Source: Holophagaceae bacterium (GTDB lineage Bacteria; Acidobacteriota; Holophagae; Holophagales; Holophagaceae). Taken from it: a DNA stretch of 7,760 bases. Position numbers and translations under genes: made by a program. Under the pieces are notes generated by a model. That model searched no databases. It had not been told where the DNA came from and worked only from the letters and a program-made list of their open reading frames with translations. Positions 5,325-7,760 of this stretch are shown piece after piece (position 1 is the stretch's first letter; each line of letters starts with the position of its first letter). Location: positions 26,913 through 34,672 of the forward strand of contig PMJK01000111.1 of the NCBI GenBank assembly GCA_003158505.1, read 5' to 3'.

Positions 5325-6698
5325 ATGGCCCAAGTGGTTCGTGAAGTCATCGGGTTGGGGCTGTTGCTGGGCGTGGGCGCCCTTCCGGTCGCCGCCCAGA
5401 GCATGGCCCTGCCGGCTGCAGATCCCGTGGGCATCTCCCGAAGCGGCGCCCAGGTGGCCTATGGCTTCAGCCTGGAGGCCGCTGCCACCAATCCCGCGCT
5501 GCTGGCCTCCGTGAAGGAGAAATGGGGGATCTACCTATCCGCCGGGTTGGAGATGTCCTCTACTCAGCAGACCATGGAATCCACCCAGCAAAGCCTGTTC
5601 AGCTTTGATCGCAACCGCACCATCGGCGCCTTCGGGTTGGCCGCACGCCTGACGCCCACGATGACCCTCGGCCTGAAACTGGACGAGCCCTACCTGCGTC
5701 ACGGGAGCCTTCTGGATGATGCCCCGAGCCGATACCTGGGCGACGGAATCGATCTGTTGGCCCGCCGGATGGAAGCCCAGGCTGCCTGGGCCTTGAACCC
5801 GAACGTATCGGTCGGATTCGGGATTGGGGCGGCGCGCCTATCCTATGCATCCACCAGCGTGATGCGTTTCAACGTTCCCAACGATCCAACCCTGCCTGCT
5901 TCTGCCGCGAACGCTGTGAACGGTCTGGTGGAACAGCGGGTAGGACAAAGTGCAGACAAGGTGGTGCCTAGCTACTCGCTGGGTCTTCGCTGGGCCTTCA
6001 ACCCCCGCTGGACCATGGGTTTCACCTACCAGTCGGCATTGAAGGCGGACCTCGACCTGAAGGCCGGGTTCAGGGATGCGAACCTGGGTCTCTTCGCCAA
6101 CGATGGGTTGAGTACGGCTCCCATCGGTGTCGACACCCGGGCCGCGACCCTCCTGGCTGCATCCCAGCCCGTGGCTACGGGAGCCTCGACCTTGGAACTG
6201 CCCTCCCAGGCCACCATCGGCGTTCGCCACCGCAACATGTCTTTCATGACGTGGGAGGCTGACCTCCGATGGACTTCGGCCAACCTGAGGGTGCCTTCCT
6301 TCGCAGCCGTCCAGACGCCTTCGGGCATGGTCTCTGCCCCAGGGGAACTTCCGCACGGCAAAAGCCATCTGGCGCTGAATGCTTCTACGGAGTTGGAACT
6401 CGGGAAATTCTGGACCCTGCGAGCCGGGTTCTCCCTGGACCAGCGCAGCGTCGATGTGTCCTACACGGAGCCCCTGCTCGGCGGAGCACCCACCGCGGCC
6501 TTCTCCATTGGTGCAGGCTATAAGATCTGGGGCGGGGAATGGAACCTCGGTTATCAGTACCGGCAGAGCCAGGACCAGGACACGCATCGTCTGACAGGCG
6601 ACTGGAGCGCCTCGGGATTCCAGGCCACCCCCGTCAACCGCGTCCGGATGGAGGGCATGGGACACCTCCTAGCTCTCGGCTATAGGATGAGCTTCTAG
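5325..6698 (+). CDS. FadL/OmpP1-family outer-membrane protein
   Basis: A 457-residue exported beta-barrel protein. A signal peptide (hydrophobic core at about 8-21, likely cut after VAA at 22-24) sends it to the periplasm. Alternating hydrophobic strands follow through the whole length, with many aromatic residues, and the chain ends in LGYRMSF, a terminal Phe of the type recognised by the BAM assembly machinery. Family hints are the Asn-Pro in ATNPALL near residue 57 (FadL-like N-terminal region), the repeated strand pattern SLGLRWAFNPRWTMGFTYQS, and LELPSQATIGV followed by WEADLRWTS around 289-315, which resembles the LPSxxxxG and ELDLxWT strands of FadL/TodX. Members bring long-chain fatty acids or aromatic hydrocarbons across the outer membrane. 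The substrate here is unknown, and another barrel family is possible. GGAGG at 5312-5316 is eight bases before the ATG. The stop codon is two bases from the next gene's start. Confidence 0.78.
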   Translation: MAQVVREVIGLGLLLGVGALPVAAQSMALPAADPVGISRSGAQVAYGFSLEAAATNPALLASVKEKWGIYLSAGLEMSSTQQTMESTQQSLFSFDRNRTIGAFGLAARLTPTMTLGLKLDEPYLRHGSLLDDAPSRYLGDGIDLLARRMEAQAAWALNPNVSVGFGIGAARLSYASTSVMRFNVPNDPTLPASAANAVNGLVEQRVGQSADKVVPSYSLGLRWAFNPRWTMGFTYQSALKADLDLKAGFRDANLGLFANDGLSTAPIGVDTRAATLLAASQPVATGASTLELPSQATIGVRHRNMSFMTWEADLRWTSANLRVPSFAAVQTPSGMVSAPGELPHGKSHLALNASTELELGKFWTLRAGFSLDQRSVDVSYTEPLLGGAPTAAFSIGAGYKIWGGEWNLGYQYRQSQDQDTHRLTGDWSASGFQATPVNRVRMEGMGHLLALGYRMSF

Positions 6699-6700
6699 CC

Positions 6701-7447
6701 ATGAAATTCCTCGGCCCCCACGCCTGCGAGGAGGCCCTGGCTCGGGGAGAACTGCACTCTCTCTGGGTTGCCCCCGCAGCCTTTGGCCGGGTCGCGAAGC
6801 TGATTGCCGAAGCTCGCACCGCGGGCGTGGTCGTCCACCGCGATCCCATGGAGAGTCTGGACCGACGCAGCCAGGGTCAGCGGCATCAGGGAGTGCTGGG
6901 AGAGGGCGGGCCCTTCTCTTACGCATCGATCGAGGAGGTGGTGGCCAAGGTGCAGGCCAGGGGAGACGCCACGCTGGTGTTGGCCCTGGATGGCATCACC
7001 GATCCCCACAATCTGGGTGCCATCCTGCGATCCGCCGCGGCCACGGCGGTGGACGGCGTGTTGCTCCCAGAACGCCGTTCCGCGACCGTAAACGAGACCG
7101 TGATCCGCGCCAGCGCCGGCACGGCGGGCCGGGTGCCGATCTGCCGGGTGGTGAACCTTGGCCGGGCCCTTGACGACCTGAAACAGGCCGGCGCCTGGAT
7201 CTATGGTTTGGCGGCCGGGGAAGGCAGCCGGGACTATCTGGACGAACCCTTCGATCGCGCTACGGTGCTGGTCATGGGCGCCGAGGGGGAGGGGCTCCAC
7301 CTCAAGATCCGTGAACGTTGCGACGGTCTGCTCCACATTCCCATGCCCGGCGGCATCGAAAGCCTGAATGTGTCCGCCGCCGCCGCGGTGACGTTGTTCC
7401 GTGTGATCGCTCGGCGCGGCACGGGCTCTTCGGAAGTTTCCTCTTGA
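6701..7447 (+). CDS. rlmB: TrmH/SpoU-family RNA 2'-O-methyltransferase, probably 23S rRNA Gm2251 (RlmB)
   Basis: Transfers a methyl group from S-adenosylmethionine to a ribose 2'-OH in RNA. The 248-residue protein has the usual two-part build: an N-terminal RNA-binding domain (about 1-70, GPHACEEALARG onward) and a SPOUT trefoil-knot catalytic domain. Motif 1 is DGITDPHNLGAILRSA (97-112) with conserved Asn104 and Arg110. Motif 2 is VMGAEGEGL (191-199) with Glu195, and motif 3 is IPMPGGIESLNVSAAAAVTLF (213-233) with Asn223. Length and domain order match RlmB, but related TrmH paralogues look similar, so the exact target nucleotide is less certain than the chemistry. There is no clear Shine-Dalgarno, and the start is two bases after the stop of the upstream barrel gene, which suggests translational coupling. 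The neighbouring tRNAs fit a translation-related locus. Confidence 0.85.
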   Translation: MKFLGPHACEEALARGELHSLWVAPAAFGRVAKLIAEARTAGVVVHRDPMESLDRRSQGQRHQGVLGEGGPFSYASIEEVVAKVQARGDATLVLALDGITDPHNLGAILRSAAATAVDGVLLPERRSATVNETVIRASAGTAGRVPICRVVNLGRALDDLKQAGAWIYGLAAGEGSRDYLDEPFDRATVLVMGAEGEGLHLKIRERCDGLLHIPMPGGIESLNVSAAAAVTLFRVIARRGTGSSEVSS

Positions 7448-7472
7448 GGGTGTTCCGTTGCCGTGATACCTT
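7444..7472 (+). promoter_or_regulatory. Weak candidate promoter for the tRNA cluster
   Basis: TTGAGG (7444-7449) and TACCTT (7467-7472) are separated by 17 bases. The -35 overlaps the rlmB stop codon. If used, transcription would begin near 7479 and give a leader of about 105 bases containing both hairpins listed separately. The -10 match is poor, and read-through from rlmB is an alternative source of the tRNA transcript. Confidence 0.25.
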
Positions 7473-7520
7473 TCGAGTTCCCTGTCAGGAAAGCCCTGCC
7501 TCGCAGTGACCCTGACCCGA

Positions 7521-7574
7521 AGCCCCGACAGGGGCTCCGTTGGGAAGCATTGACAAGCCCCGGGAGGGGCGCCG
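7521..7574 (+). repeat. Two near-identical hairpin units, 35-base spacing
   Basis: Copy 1 (7521-7539) has AGCCCC and GGGGCT around a GACA loop. Copy 2 (7556-7574) has GCCCC and GGGGC around a GGGA loop. The two 19-base units match at 16 positions and start exactly 35 bases apart; each is preceded by TGAC. Neither is followed by a T-run, so they are not textbook terminators. They sit between rlmB and tRNA-Tyr and may end the rlmB transcript or help process the tRNA precursor. Confidence 0.5.
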
Positions 7575-7583
7575 GAAAAGCAT

Positions 7584-7670
7584 GCCGAGATGGCCGAGTG
7601 GTTAATGGCAGCAGACTGTAAATCTGCCACGCAACGCGTTACGGAGGTTCGAATCCTTCTCTCGGCACCA
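7584..7670 (+). tRNA. tRNA-Tyr (anticodon GTA)
   Basis: All arms fold. The acceptor GCCGAGA (7584-7590) pairs with TCTCGGC (7660-7666), followed by discriminator A and an encoded CCA (7668-7670). The D stem is GCC/GGC. The anticodon stem GCAGA/TCTGC encloses CTGTAAA with GTA at 7618-7620. A long class II variable arm holds an ACGC/GCGT stem (7629-7639), as expected for bacterial tRNA-Tyr. The T arm GGAGG/CCTTC carries the TTCGAAT loop with one G-T pair. Decodes UAU and UAC. Confidence 0.97.
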
Positions 7671-7675
7671 GTTCC

Positions 7676-7690
7676 CCGGAATTCATCCGG
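7676..7690 (+). repeat. Small hairpin between the two tRNAs
   Basis: CCGGA (7676-7680) and TCCGG (7686-7690) are perfect inverted arms around ATTCA in the 50-base spacer. It begins five bases after the CCA end of tRNA-Tyr and has no T-run directly behind it. It may be a processing signal in the tRNA precursor, or chance. Confidence 0.35.
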
Positions 7691-7719
7691 AGCACTGGAT
7701 CCCGTTTTCAGAGTTCCAC

Positions 7720-7760
<41 letters not shown>

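Noticed and set aside
7550..7578. Perfect TTGACA at 7550-7555 as the -35 of a tRNA-Tyr promoter
   Set aside because: The position 17 bases downstream reads CGGAAA, not a -10, and transcription would begin at or inside the mature tRNA. The hexamer belongs to the duplicated hairpin unit instead.

Overview
The window is GC-rich bacterial chromosome packed with genes and has no sign of mobile DNA. Gene content and coding style suggest a free-living Gram-negative: there is a FadL-like outer-membrane protein, a glyoxylate-cycle isocitrate lyase and a RamB/ScfR-type regulator. A member of the Acidobacteriota (Holophaga/Geothrix-like) is my best guess, but this is an inference from general character and not from a marker I could align.

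Layout, left to right. (1) Positions 1-1010, minus strand: a short-chain fatty acyl-CoA-type regulator (XRE helix-turn-helix plus degenerate ImmA/IrrE-like domain), cut by the window edge. (2) An AT-rich divergent intergenic region (about 1011-1163) with repeated TTGAC and TTTACA elements. (3) 1164-2438, plus: isocitrate lyase aceA, followed by a hairpin with a pyrimidine-rich tail that overlaps the end of the next gene. (4) 2474-3337, minus: a secreted alpha/beta hydrolase convergent with aceA. (5) 3492-4067, plus: ribosome recycling factor frr, then, four bases later, a YfcA-type TSUP membrane transporter (4072-4845). (6) A small two-helix membrane protein (about 4911-5201). (7) A FadL/OmpP1-family outer-membrane beta-barrel (5325-6698), with an rlmB-type 23S rRNA 2'-O-methyltransferase (6701-7447) two bases behind it. 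(8) A leader with two near-identical hairpins, then tRNA-Tyr(GTA) and the start of tRNA-Gly(TCC), which runs off the right edge.

How the genes fit together: the regulator/aceA pair is a self-contained acetate or fatty-acid response module (glyoxylate bypass under an acyl-CoA sensor). The FadL-like porin could supply fatty acids or other hydrophobic substrates to such metabolism, but the sequence does not link it to aceA. frr, rlmB and the tRNAs are translation genes. The Tyr-Gly tRNA order matches the start of the widely conserved tRNA-Tyr/Gly/Thr-tuf cluster, so an elongation factor Tu gene probably lies just beyond the right edge.

Most of the window is ordinary core genome. The parts that merit a second look are the operator-like repeats between the regulator and aceA, the duplicated 10-mer that can form competing hairpins after aceA, and the tandem duplicated hairpins in front of tRNA-Tyr. 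I see no strong evidence for an undescribed system.
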